The notes under the pieces: generated by a model
Told to the model about the DNA's origin: nothing
What the model saw: only the letters and a program-made list of their open reading frames with translations
Databases searched by the model: none
Translations under genes and position numbers: made by a program
Source of the DNA: Enhygromyxa salina
GTDB lineage: Bacteria > Myxococcota_A > Polyangia > Nannocystales > Nannocystaceae
Length of the DNA: 63,964 nucleotides
Reading direction: 5' to 3'
Assembly (NCBI RefSeq): GCF_002994615.1
Contig: NZ_PVNK01000204.1
Location: 1 to 63,964, forward strand
Part shown: positions 57,707 through 63,964 of the stretch, piece by piece
Layout of the letters: every line of letters starts with the position of its first letter
Numbering within the stretch: the stretch's first letter is position 1

Positions 57707-58996
57707 ATGAGCCGCCCGACCCTGTTTCTGCTCGCCCTGCTGCCCACGCTCGCCGCCTGCTCGCACTGGGGGGAGGCCGACTACCTCGGCTTTGGGTTCC
57801 CAGATTTCGTCGACGATCTCGTCGACTTCGAGAGCGGCGACCTGATCCTGCGCGGGTCCCCGCTGTGCCCCGAGATCGAGTTCCGCCGCGATGACGACGG
57901 CACGCAGCGCTACCTCAGCGGTGACGAGAGAGAGGCGCTGCGGGCCTGCTTTGACGAGTCGATCAGCGGCCCGGCGCAGCTCGACGACGGGGGCTGCATC
58001 CACTTCGACGGCCCCGGCGAGGTCGTGTGGGAGCTGACCCCCGACAGCTGCGGGGACCAGACCGAGCGGATGCGCTTCACCGTCGTCGAGCCCGACCCCG
58101 CCGCGCAGCTCGGCTTTGACGAGTGGCGCCTGCGTCTGGTGCAAGAGAGCGTCGTTGAGGGCGAGGTCCTCGGGCTCGCCCCGGGGCGGAGCGTCGAAGA
58201 GCTGCAAGAGTCTCCGGGCGCGGCCCGGCGGGTGTTCGCCGGGCAGCTCGACGCCCCGCTCTTGCGCCTCGACGACAGCGGCGGCCGGGTGTTTTGGATG
58301 AATTCCGATGTCAGCCTCGAGCTCGTCGGCGAGGGCGTCGAGGCGGTCGCCCCGATCCCCTCGGACGACCCCGAGCTGAACGAGTGGGTCATGCTCGGCG
58401 AGCAGCCGCTGACCCTGGCCCCGGGCAGCAGCGGCCGCGTGCGCGCGACCCTGGCCAGCGGTGAGGTCTACGAGTCGCCCGAGCTCATCGCCGTGGGCCT
58501 GACCGAGGCCGCGAGCCTCGATCTGGTCGTCGCTGACACCTACGCCTTTGCTGATGTCCGCGACGCCGAGGGGCGGCTGATCCACGGCGCGCCGATCGAG
58601 TGGAGCGTGGTCGAGGGCGCGCTGGCGATCACGCCGGGGAGCCTGGTCTGGGAGCTACGGACCGGCGAGTACGCCACGCTCCACGACGGCAATTGCGAGC
58701 CCGCGCCCGCCGAGCCCGAGCTGCGCCGCGCGGTCGTCCGCGCGCGTCTCGGCGCCCTCGAAGACACGATCGAGTACGAGTACCTGGTCGAGCCAATCGA
58801 GGAGCCGGACTTCGGATCGCTGCCCGAACCCGACGAGGACTGCATGTACGGCGAGGCGCCCGAGACGCCCGAGACGCCCGAGGAGCAAGACGAGCCGGCC
58901 GAGGGCTGCGGGTGCTCGAGCGAGGGCGGCGGATCGCCGCTCGCGCCGCTGGCCTTTGGTCTGGGCGTGCTCGCGCTGCTTCGCCGCCGGGCTTAG
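57707..58996 (+). CDS. MYXO-CTERM sorting-domain lipoprotein
   Basis: 429 aa. Lipobox-like TLAAC (about C18) and a C-terminal sorting tail: EGCGCSSEGGGSPLAPLAFGLGVLALLRRRA (GCGCS, hydrophobic, RRRA), so both ends may be anchored or the lipobox is incidental. The middle is an acidic, beta-rich region with no recognised domain. Part of it (57919-57995) is duplicated upstream at 57553-57629. Its stop overlaps the stop of the convergent GGDEF gene by 4 bp. Confidence 0.85.
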   Translation: MSRPTLFLLALLPTLAACSHWGEADYLGFGFPDFVDDLVDFESGDLILRGSPLCPEIEFRRDDDGTQRYLSGDEREALRACFDESISGPAQLDDGGCIHFDGPGEVVWELTPDSCGDQTERMRFTVVEPDPAAQLGFDEWRLRLVQESVVEGEVLGLAPGRSVEELQESPGAARRVFAGQLDAPLLRLDDSGGRVFWMNSDVSLELVGEGVEAVAPIPSDDPELNEWVMLGEQPLTLAPGSSGRVRATLASGEVYESPELIAVGLTEAASLDLVVADTYAFADVRDAEGRLIHGAPIEWSVVEGALAITPGSLVWELRTGEYATLHDGNCEPAPAEPELRRAVVRARLGALEDTIEYEYLVEPIEEPDFGSLPEPDEDCMYGEAPETPETPEEQDEPAEGCGCSSEGGGSPLAPLAFGLGVLALLRRRA

Positions 58997-59916
58997 ACCA
59001 GGCGGGTGGGCTCGCTCTCGGGGTCGTAGATCTCGACCCGGTCCCGACCGTTGCGCTTGGCCATGTACAGCGCCGCGTCGGCGGCCTCGACCAGCGCGGT
59101 CGCGCTCGGCTCGAGCAGCATCGAGAGATCCGCGACCCCGAGCGAGACCGTGACCTCGACGTCGCGGCCCGCGATCTTGATCGGCGTGCCGCCGACCAGC
59201 TCCTTGATGCGGTGGGCCGCCCGCGAGGCTCGGAGCGCGTCGACGTCGCGGCAGATCAGCACGAATTCCTCGCCGCCGTAGCGGGCGAAGATGTCTTCGG
59301 ACCGGGTCGTACCCTGGACGCGCTCGGCGAGGTCGCGCAAGACCGCGTCCCCGGCCGGGTGCCCGAGCTCGTCGTTGACGCGCTTGAAGAAGTCGACGTC
59401 GAAGATGACCAGCGACAGCGGCTTGCCGTGGCGCAGCGCGAACGCGACGTCGCTCTCGAGCCGGTTGTTGAAGTAGCCGCGGTTGAACACGCCGGTCAGG
59501 CGGTCGCGCAGCGCCGACTCGTAGAGGCTGCGCTGAAAGTCCTCGTCGATGTCGTCGTGGTAGGTGAAGCGCAGCACGCTGCTGGCACCGATCTGGATCT
59601 TGTCGCCCTCTTGCAGGGGGTAGCGATCCACGCGCTCACCGTTGGCGAAGGTCCCGTTGGTCGAGCCCGCGTCGGACAGGAAGTAGTCACCCTCGTCGAA
59701 CTCGACCTGGGCGTGGGATCGGGAGATGCCCTCGTCGTTGATGCGGACGTCGGCGTGCAGACCCCGACCGATCGATGTGCGGCCATCGTTGAGCGGGAAC
59801 ATCTCGCCCATGCGATCCCCGGCGAGCACGACCACGAACGCGCGCTTGGTCCCCTGCTCACGCTTCTGAACGTGGGAAAGGTCGTCCGAGTCCAACACGA
59901 CGGTCGTCTTCGACAT
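58993..59916 (-). CDS. FHA-GGDEF diguanylate cyclase
   Basis: 307 aa from ATG 59916. N-terminal FHA phosphothreonine-binding domain (about 24-118: SIGRGLHADVRINDEGISRSHAQVEF, SDAGSTNGTF), then GGDEF domain with active GGEEF (214-218) and an inhibitory RxxD site (R205-D208, five residues before). It would make cyclic-di-GMP under control of a Ser/Thr kinase through the FHA domain. The FHA plus GGDEF combination is frequent in myxobacteria, which have many Hanks kinases. Start chosen at the FHA lead-in; the frame upstream is not conserved-looking. Confidence 0.9.
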   Translation of the reverse strand: MSKTTVVLDSDDLSHVQKREQGTKRAFVVVLAGDRMGEMFPLNDGRTSIGRGLHADVRINDEGISRSHAQVEFDEGDYFLSDAGSTNGTFANGERVDRYPLQEGDKIQIGASSVLRFTYHDDIDEDFQRSLYESALRDRLTGVFNRGYFNNRLESDVAFALRHGKPLSLVIFDVDFFKRVNDELGHPAGDAVLRDLAERVQGTTRSEDIFARYGGEEFVLICRDVDALRASRAAHRIKELVGGTPIKIAGRDVEVTVSLGVADLSMLLEPSATALVEAADAALYMAKRNGRDRVEIYDPESEPTRLV

Positions 59917-59999
59917 CCAGCTGACGATCCTAGGGGCGTCGCCGACCAGATCGCAAGCGCGCTGTTTGTTCCGCGCCCACCAGCGAGCGGAGATCACGC

Positions 60000-60027
60000 C
60001 CCCTGAGCCCCAAAATTGGCTCAGGGG
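60000..60027. terminator. Strong hairpin downstream of ispA
   Basis: CCCCTGAGCC / GGCTCAGGGG, a 10-bp perfect stem with an 8-nt A/T-containing loop, 16 bp after the stop of the minus-strand ispA gene. Fits a terminator of xseB-ispA; a U-tract is lacking. Confidence 0.55.
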
Positions 60028-60042
60028 CGCTCAGATGCACGC

Positions 60043-60903
60043 TCAGGCCAGATCTTCGCCGGCCCGGGCCCGCGCGGCTCGCTCGTCGGTCCAGTCGGCG
60101 AGGGCCTGGAGGGGCCGGCCGGCGTCTGCGAAGGCCGCCGCGATCTCGCGGCACTCGTCGGTCAGCTCGCGGATCCGCACGGCCGCGGCCTCGCGCAGGG
60201 CCGGCTGGTCGTCGTCGAGGATGTCGTCGGCGTGCTGGAAGGCGACGCCGAACGCGAGGCCGAAGCGCTCGAGCTTGGCGACCGTGTCGAGGTCTGCCCC
60301 GCCCGAGAGCGCGCCGAGCCCACCGGCTGCGGCGAACAGCCCGCCGGTCTTGAGCGCGTGGACCTGCTCGAGCAGATCGAGGCTCGGGATGTCCTGGCCG
60401 GCCTCGAGGTCCATGGCCTGGCCGCCGACCATGCCGTCGATCCCGGCGTGGCGGGAGAGCAGCGTGACCGCGTGGGCGACGAGCGAGCGCGGGATCCCGA
60501 CCTCACCCGAGACGAGCACGCGGAAGGCCTCGGTCAGGAGCGCGTCGCCGACCAGGATCGCGTTGCCCTCGCCAAACTCGACGTGGACCGTGGGTTTGCC
60601 CCGGCGCTCGACATCGTTGTCCATCGCCGGGAGATCGTCGTGGACCAGCGAGTAGGCGTGGATCAGCTCGAGCGCGCAGCCGGCGGGGAGCGCGTGGCTG
60701 ACCTCGCCGCCGACCGCCTCGCACGCGGCGATCGTCAGGACCGGGCGCATGCGCTTGCCGCCGATCAGCACGGCGTAGCGCATCGCCTCGCGCAGTCGGC
60801 CGGGGTCCTGGCCGTCACGGGGCTCGGGCAGGAGGGCGTCGAGCGCGGCGTTGGTCGCGGCCTGGCGCTGGGCGAGGTAGGACTCGAGGTTGAAATCACT
60901 CAT
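60043..60903 (-). CDS. ispA: Farnesyl/geranyl diphosphate synthase (polyprenyl synthetase)
   Basis: 286 aa. Condenses DMAPP/GPP with IPP to form C15 prenyl diphosphate. First Asp-rich motif DDLPAMDND (89-97), second DDILDDD (about 229-235), and GGKRMRPVL (IPP-binding Lys-Arg) early in the chain; all intact. Length suits IspA. Overlaps the 3' end of xseB by 8 bp (ATGAGTGA), the usual xseB-ispA arrangement, so one operon; dxs is not in the window. Confidence 0.93.
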   Translation of the reverse strand: MSDFNLESYLAQRQAATNAALDALLPEPRDGQDPGRLREAMRYAVLIGGKRMRPVLTIAACEAVGGEVSHALPAGCALELIHAYSLVHDDLPAMDNDVERRGKPTVHVEFGEGNAILVGDALLTEAFRVLVSGEVGIPRSLVAHAVTLLSRHAGIDGMVGGQAMDLEAGQDIPSLDLLEQVHALKTGGLFAAAGGLGALSGGADLDTVAKLERFGLAFGVAFQHADDILDDDQPALREAAAVRIRELTDECREIAAAFADAGRPLQALADWTDERAARARAGEDLA

Positions 60904-61243
60904 TTGAATCGGTCTCCGGTTCGTCGTCGTCGGCGTAGTCCTCGTCGTCGGCGAAGGGCACGATCTGGTCGTCGGCGAGCAAGATCTCGATGCGCTGCTC
61001 GACCGACGCGAGCAGCTGCTCGCCGTCGCGGACCAACTTGACGCCCTCCTCGAAGCGCGCGAGCGCTTGCTCGAGCGGGAGCTCGCCGCCCTCGAGCTCG
61101 CGCACGACCTGGTCGAGGCGACCGAGGAGCGCCTCGGCGCTGGCCCCCGTTGGCTGGCCCTCCGACTCGGATCCTGCGCCCTCGCGCGCGGCCTTGCGGC
61201 CAGCTTTGCGCGGCGCCTTCTTGGATTTGGCTGGACCCGCCAT
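60896..61243 (-). CDS. xseB: Exodeoxyribonuclease VII small subunit
   Basis: 115 aa from ATG 61243. The conserved LLGRLDQVVRELEGGELPLEQALARFEEGVKLVRDGEQLL segment (about 45-85) is the XseB core and binds XseA. An unusual basic N-terminal tail (AKSKKAPRKAGRKAAREG) and an acidic C-terminal tail extend it beyond the usual 70-80 aa. First gene of xseB-ispA. Confidence 0.9.
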   Translation of the reverse strand: MAGPAKSKKAPRKAGRKAAREGAGSESEGQPTGASAEALLGRLDQVVRELEGGELPLEQALARFEEGVKLVRDGEQLLASVEQRIEILLADDQIVPFADDEDYADDDEPETDSNE

Positions 61244-61434
61244 CTTCGCGCGGTGTACCGACGCCGGCACCCTCCGTCAACGCCATCGGGGGCGGCCTGT
61301 GACGCGGCGCGCTAGACTCCGGACCGGCGCCGCCGCCCCTGCGCACGGCTTCACGTCGCCTTGCCTGGCCACGGGCGCGCGTCTTCGCGGCCTTGGTTGC
61401 CGGGCCTCGGTCGTCGTTATAGCCTGCCTGCGGA

Positions 61435-61953
61435 ATGGAGGCGGCGACCGACGAGCCTGACGTGGACGAGCTCATGGAGCAGTTCCATGACTACTTGAGC
61501 AAGAAGCAGCTCAAGTCCACGCGCCAGCGCGACATCATCGCGCGACGCTTCTTCTCGACCGGGGGCCACCTCTCGATCGAGGAGCTGCTCGTCCTCGCGC
61601 GCGAGGAGAACCCGCGCATCGGCTACGCCACCGTCTACCGCACGCTCAAGCTGCTGACCGAGTGCGGGCTCGCGGCCCAGCGTCGGTTCGGCGAGGGCCA
61701 GGCGATCTACGAGACCGCGGGCGACACCGAGCACCACGATCACCTGATCTGCATCGAGTGCGACTTCGTGCTCGAGTTCGCCAACGACGAGATCGAGCGG
61801 CTTCAAGATCAGGTCGCGCGCAGCTTCGGCTTCAACCTCGTCCGCCACAAGCTCGAGCTCTACGGGCTGTGTCCCAAGGCGCGCGGGATCAAGGGCGGCT
61901 CGTGCCCGCGCGAAGAAGACGAGGCGCGGGGCGATCGGGTCGGCTTGACCTGA
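61435..61953 (+). CDS. Fur-family transcriptional regulator
   Basis: 172 aa. Winged-helix N-terminus (KSTRQRDIIARRFFST, YATVYRTLKLL) followed by the metal-binding domain: HHDHLICIECD, with the HHDH ligands and the first CxxC. The second Cys pair is degenerate (GLCPKARG, no second Cys at the expected place, one Cys later in GGSC), so the structural zinc site may be incomplete. Could be Fur, Zur or PerR type; the ligand set does not decide it. Start ATG 61435. Transcribed divergently from xseB. Confidence 0.9.
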   Translation: MEAATDEPDVDELMEQFHDYLSKKQLKSTRQRDIIARRFFSTGGHLSIEELLVLAREENPRIGYATVYRTLKLLTECGLAAQRRFGEGQAIYETAGDTEHHDHLICIECDFVLEFANDEIERLQDQVARSFGFNLVRHKLELYGLCPKARGIKGGSCPREEDEARGDRVGLT

Positions 61954-61972
61954 GCGGCTCGCCGTCTCTGGC

Positions 61973-62404
61973 TCAGTCCATCTGCGACCAGCCCGAGGGC
62001 TCGCCGATCTGCATCACGCCGTAGAGGAGCAGCACGCCGAGCAGGCCGGCGCCGCTCTGGGCGGGGGAGAGGTCGGACATCACGTTGATGCCGCCCGCGA
62101 TCACCGAGCCGACGACGAAGCCCCAAAAGCCCCACTTCTTCCACTTGAACAGCCCGATCGTGCAGACGATGTTGGTGCCCGCGATGACCAGGAGCACCGG
62201 TATCGCCCACTCGGGTCGGTCCGGCGTCGCGGCCTGGATCTGATCGCTCATCAGCAGGTGCATCAGCATCACGTTGAAGTTGGCGATGATCATCAAGATC
62301 AGCCAGGCGGTCAGGCAGCCGTGGCGAGACTTCAGGCCCGGGGGCAGGTGAACGGGGGCGGCGGTGTCCGCGTGGACGCTCGGCGGCTGGTAAGGGTTGT
62401 TCAC
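61973..62404 (-). CDS. Small membrane protein with three to four TM helices
   Basis: 143 aa from GTG 62404 (MNNPYQPPSVH). Pro-rich N-terminal 25 residues, then TM helices (LTAWLILMIIANFNVMLMHLL, AIPVLLVIAGTNIVCTIGLF, WGFWGFVVGSVIAGGINVM, GAGLLGVLLLYGVMQIG). Similar small proteins occur in several bacteria without known function. The GTG start is favoured because the frame further upstream is antisense to the next gene. Convergent with fur. Confidence 0.75.
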   Translation of the reverse strand: MNNPYQPPSVHADTAAPVHLPPGLKSRHGCLTAWLILMIIANFNVMLMHLLMSDQIQAATPDRPEWAIPVLLVIAGTNIVCTIGLFKWKKWGFWGFVVGSVIAGGINVMSDLSPAQSGAGLLGVLLLYGVMQIGEPSGWSQMD

Positions 62405-62447
62405 GCGCCGAGGATACGCCTGGACCAGCGCCGTGCTATCGCGACGC

Positions 62448-63314
62448 ATGCGGAAGCTGCTGGCCCTGGGCCTGGTCCTCGCTTGTTCACCCTCGAAGCC
62501 GAGCGAGCCCGCGCCGACCGCAGATCCGCAGGCGCCCCCGATGAAGCCCGAGCCCGAGGTCGAGCCCGCTCCCGAGGTCAAGCCCGAGCCCAAGCCCGAG
62601 CCCGCGTGCGTCGAGACCTTCAGCGTCGACTCCGATCGTTCGGTCCTCGACGAGCAGCGCGCTCACGCAGGCGCCAAGCGCTGGGACGATTTCGCCGAGC
62701 GCTACCGGGCCGAGTACGTCGACCCCGACAGCTACCACCCGGTCGAGGTCGTGGCCTCGCACCGGATCGGGGGCACGCCGCTCTTGTGGTTCACGCCCGA
62801 CTACGCCGACGCCGTCGTCAACGCGGCGGTGCTGACCGAGCTGAAGGTCGTCGACGCGCCGCGCTTGTCGGTCGATCAGCGGGTCGAGATCGGGGCGCTG
62901 ACCGAGCTGGGCCTGGCAGCCCGGGGTGCAATGCCTCGCGCCGCCTCGCTTGGCCTTTTCGCCGAGGGCTTTGTCGCCAAAACTTGCAGTACGCCCGGTA
63001 CAGCGGCGTTTTGGCTTCGCGCCCTCGGCAAAAATTCCGGCGCGAGGCGACACGATGCATTGCACCCCGGGCTGCTGGGCAAGATCGGCGGACGCGAGCT
63101 GGCGCGGTTCATGATCGAGGCCGGGGTCATTCAGACCTACTGGCACATCGGCGCGAGCTTGTGCCTGCGCGGCGAGAGCGAGACTGCGGGCACCTACCGG
63201 GCCGAGTTCAGCGGCGAGCACGAGTACTTCACCAACGAGAAGAACCGCGGCGGGTTTGGGTTCGTGTTCGAGCTTGGCGCGGACGGCAAGGTCGCGCTCG
63301 TCGGCGCGGCGTAG
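62448..63314 (+). CDS. Lipoprotein interrupted in frame by a repeat element
   Basis: 288 aa from ATG 62448. Lipobox LVLAC (C13) and a Pro/Glu/Lys linker (about 15-55). Mature part about 58-155 and 212-288 is globular without a recognised domain. Residues about 156-211 are encoded by the inverted-repeat element (62914-63079), giving AARGAMPRAASLGLFAEGFV at its start; this segment has no relation to the rest, and is therefore an insertion that happens to remain open. The remaining reading frame is maintained on both sides. Function unknown. Confidence 0.82.
   Translation: MRKLLALGLVLACSPSKPSEPAPTADPQAPPMKPEPEVEPAPEVKPEPKPEPACVETFSVDSDRSVLDEQRAHAGAKRWDDFAERYRAEYVDPDSYHPVEVVASHRIGGTPLLWFTPDYADAVVNAAVLTELKVVDAPRLSVDQRVEIGALTELGLAARGAMPRAASLGLFAEGFVAKTCSTPGTAAFWLRALGKNSGARRHDALHPGLLGKIGGRELARFMIEAGVIQTYWHIGASLCLRGESETAGTYRAEFSGEHEYFTNEKNRGGFGFVFELGADGKVALVGAA
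62914..63079 (+). mobile_element. 166-bp MITE-like inverted-repeat element inside a CDS
   Basis: Perfect 19-bp terminal inverted repeats, GCAGCCCGGGGTGCAATGC at 62917-62935 and its complement at 63057-63075, continuing as imperfect inverted arms of about 65 bp (shared GCCTCGC, TTTTCGCCGAGGGC / TTTTTGCCGAGGGC, GCCAAAAC). The left arm is nearly identical to the lone arm at 41871-41961. The outer CTAG boundaries present in other copies read CTGG here on both ends, so the stops are lost and the frame stays open. No transposase inside. Confidence 0.85.
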
Positions 63315-63408
63315 CGCTCGCCACACCGCCGCTCACGCTTGCGTCCGGCCGCCGCTCATCCGCTCGAGCGCGCGTGACTTTGAGCGCCGAAGCTCTACTA
63401 TCGCAGCG

Positions 63409-63945
63409 ATGGCCCTCTCGGCGACGATCCGACGCTTCGTGATCACCTTGGCCGACAGCGACCGTGGGGTCTACGAGACCCTCGATCTGCGGGTCGCGCA
63501 GCACCCCTCGGAGAGCGAGCGCTACCTGGTCGCGCGGGTGATCGCGCGGCTGCTCGAGCACGACGAGGGGCTCGCGTTTGGCAAGGGGGTGTCTGCGGGT
63601 GACGAGCCCGCGCTGCTTCAGCGGGATCTGCAGGGCGTGGTCACCAGCTGGATCGAGGTCGGCTCGCCCTCGCTGGCGCGTTTGCACAAGGCGAGCAAGA
63701 CCGGGGCGCGGGTGGTCGTGTATTCGTGGAAGGGCGGCGAGGCGCTGGCGGCCGAAGCGCTTGGGGTCGTGCACCGGGCCGAGGCGCTCGAGATTCATGC
63801 GTTGGACTGCCTGTTTCTCGACGCGGTCGCGGGCGAGCTCGAGCGCAACAACACCTGGTCGCTGGCGGTCTCGGGGGGGACGCTGTACCTGGAGATCGAG
63901 GGGAGGGTGCATGAGGGGCGGGTTGGACTGGCCTCTGTATTGTAA
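63409..63945 (+). CDS. yaeQ: YaeQ-family protein
   Basis: 178 aa from ATG 63409. Opens MALSATIRRFVITLADSDRGVYETLDLRVAQHPSES, which is the YaeQ signature, with SWIEVGSPSLARLHKASK and VYSWKGGE downstream. YaeQ has a PD-(D/E)XK nuclease-like fold in which the usual catalytic residues are retained (family knowledge); the biological role is unclear. Ends 20 bp before the window border. Confidence 0.92.
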   Translation: MALSATIRRFVITLADSDRGVYETLDLRVAQHPSESERYLVARVIARLLEHDEGLAFGKGVSAGDEPALLQRDLQGVVTSWIEVGSPSLARLHKASKTGARVVVYSWKGGEALAAEALGVVHRAEALEIHALDCLFLDAVAGELERNNTWSLAVSGGTLYLEIEGRVHEGRVGLASVL

Positions 63946-63964
63946 TCTAAGTTTCATTGTAACA

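Overview
The window is high-GC DNA from a predatory delta-proteobacterium of the order Myxococcales, most likely suborder Nannocystineae (Nannocystis, Plesiocystis or Enhygromyxa type). The reasons are DUF4215 cysteine-rich repeat proteins, Gly-Asp or Thr-Asp low-complexity linkers behind lipoprotein signals, MYXO-CTERM-like tails (Gly-Cys-x-Cys, hydrophobic stretch, Arg cluster), a Hanks-type kinase, many divergent single genes and a very large share of exported lipoproteins. Genus and species cannot be settled from the sequence alone.

Layout. 0-10 kb: a 15-repeat DUF4215 lipoprotein, then an overlapping two-gene operon pairing an intact GHKL ATPase with a giant partner that carries a degenerate GHKL fold, then a TPR lipoprotein. 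10-17.6 kb: an MBL-fold hydrolase, purE, a membrane kinase with a PspB-like N-terminus, a lipoprotein with three thioredoxin/DsbA-like domains, a six-repeat DUF4215 protein and ftsW. 17.8-26.8 kb: linker-type lipoproteins, an alkyl-DHAP synthase for ether lipids, a nucleotidyltransferase remnant with a small partner, an ADP/ATP-translocase-like carrier and an exported NAD-dependent epimerase. 26.9-39.1 kb: an OmpA-like lipoprotein, an unknown exported two-TM protein, a sensor histidine kinase, a glycerophosphodiesterase lipoprotein, a malectin/beta-helix protein, a metzincin-like protease and a DEAD/DEAH helicase. 39.2-49.3 kb: a cupin, a DUF4234 protein, tyrS, a sulfotransferase, a trypsin-like protease, a beta-propeller lipoprotein, a MYXO-CTERM protein, and an operon for an exported PEP-synthase-like protein. 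49.4-55 kb: a coupled pair of paralogous lipoproteins and a second beta-helix lipoprotein. 55-57.7 kb: a decayed stretch with a murJ fragment, a broken DUF4157 gene and a duplicated gene fragment. 57.7-63.9 kb: a MYXO-CTERM lipoprotein, an FHA-GGDEF diguanylate cyclase, xseB-ispA, a Fur-family regulator, small membrane and lipoproteins, and yaeQ.

Housekeeping genes (purE, ftsW, tyrS, ispA, xseB, agpS, fur) are scattered singly among exported proteins; few operons are visible. The most unusual features are (i) the GHKL pair at 1.9-8.2 kb; (ii) a palindromic repeat family whose 16-bp unit, repeated with CTAG boundaries, puts TAG stops into all six frames, and a longer inverted-repeat relative that sits in frame inside a lipoprotein gene with both terminal TAGs changed to TGG; and (iii) an exported PEP/pyruvate-dikinase-like lipoprotein.
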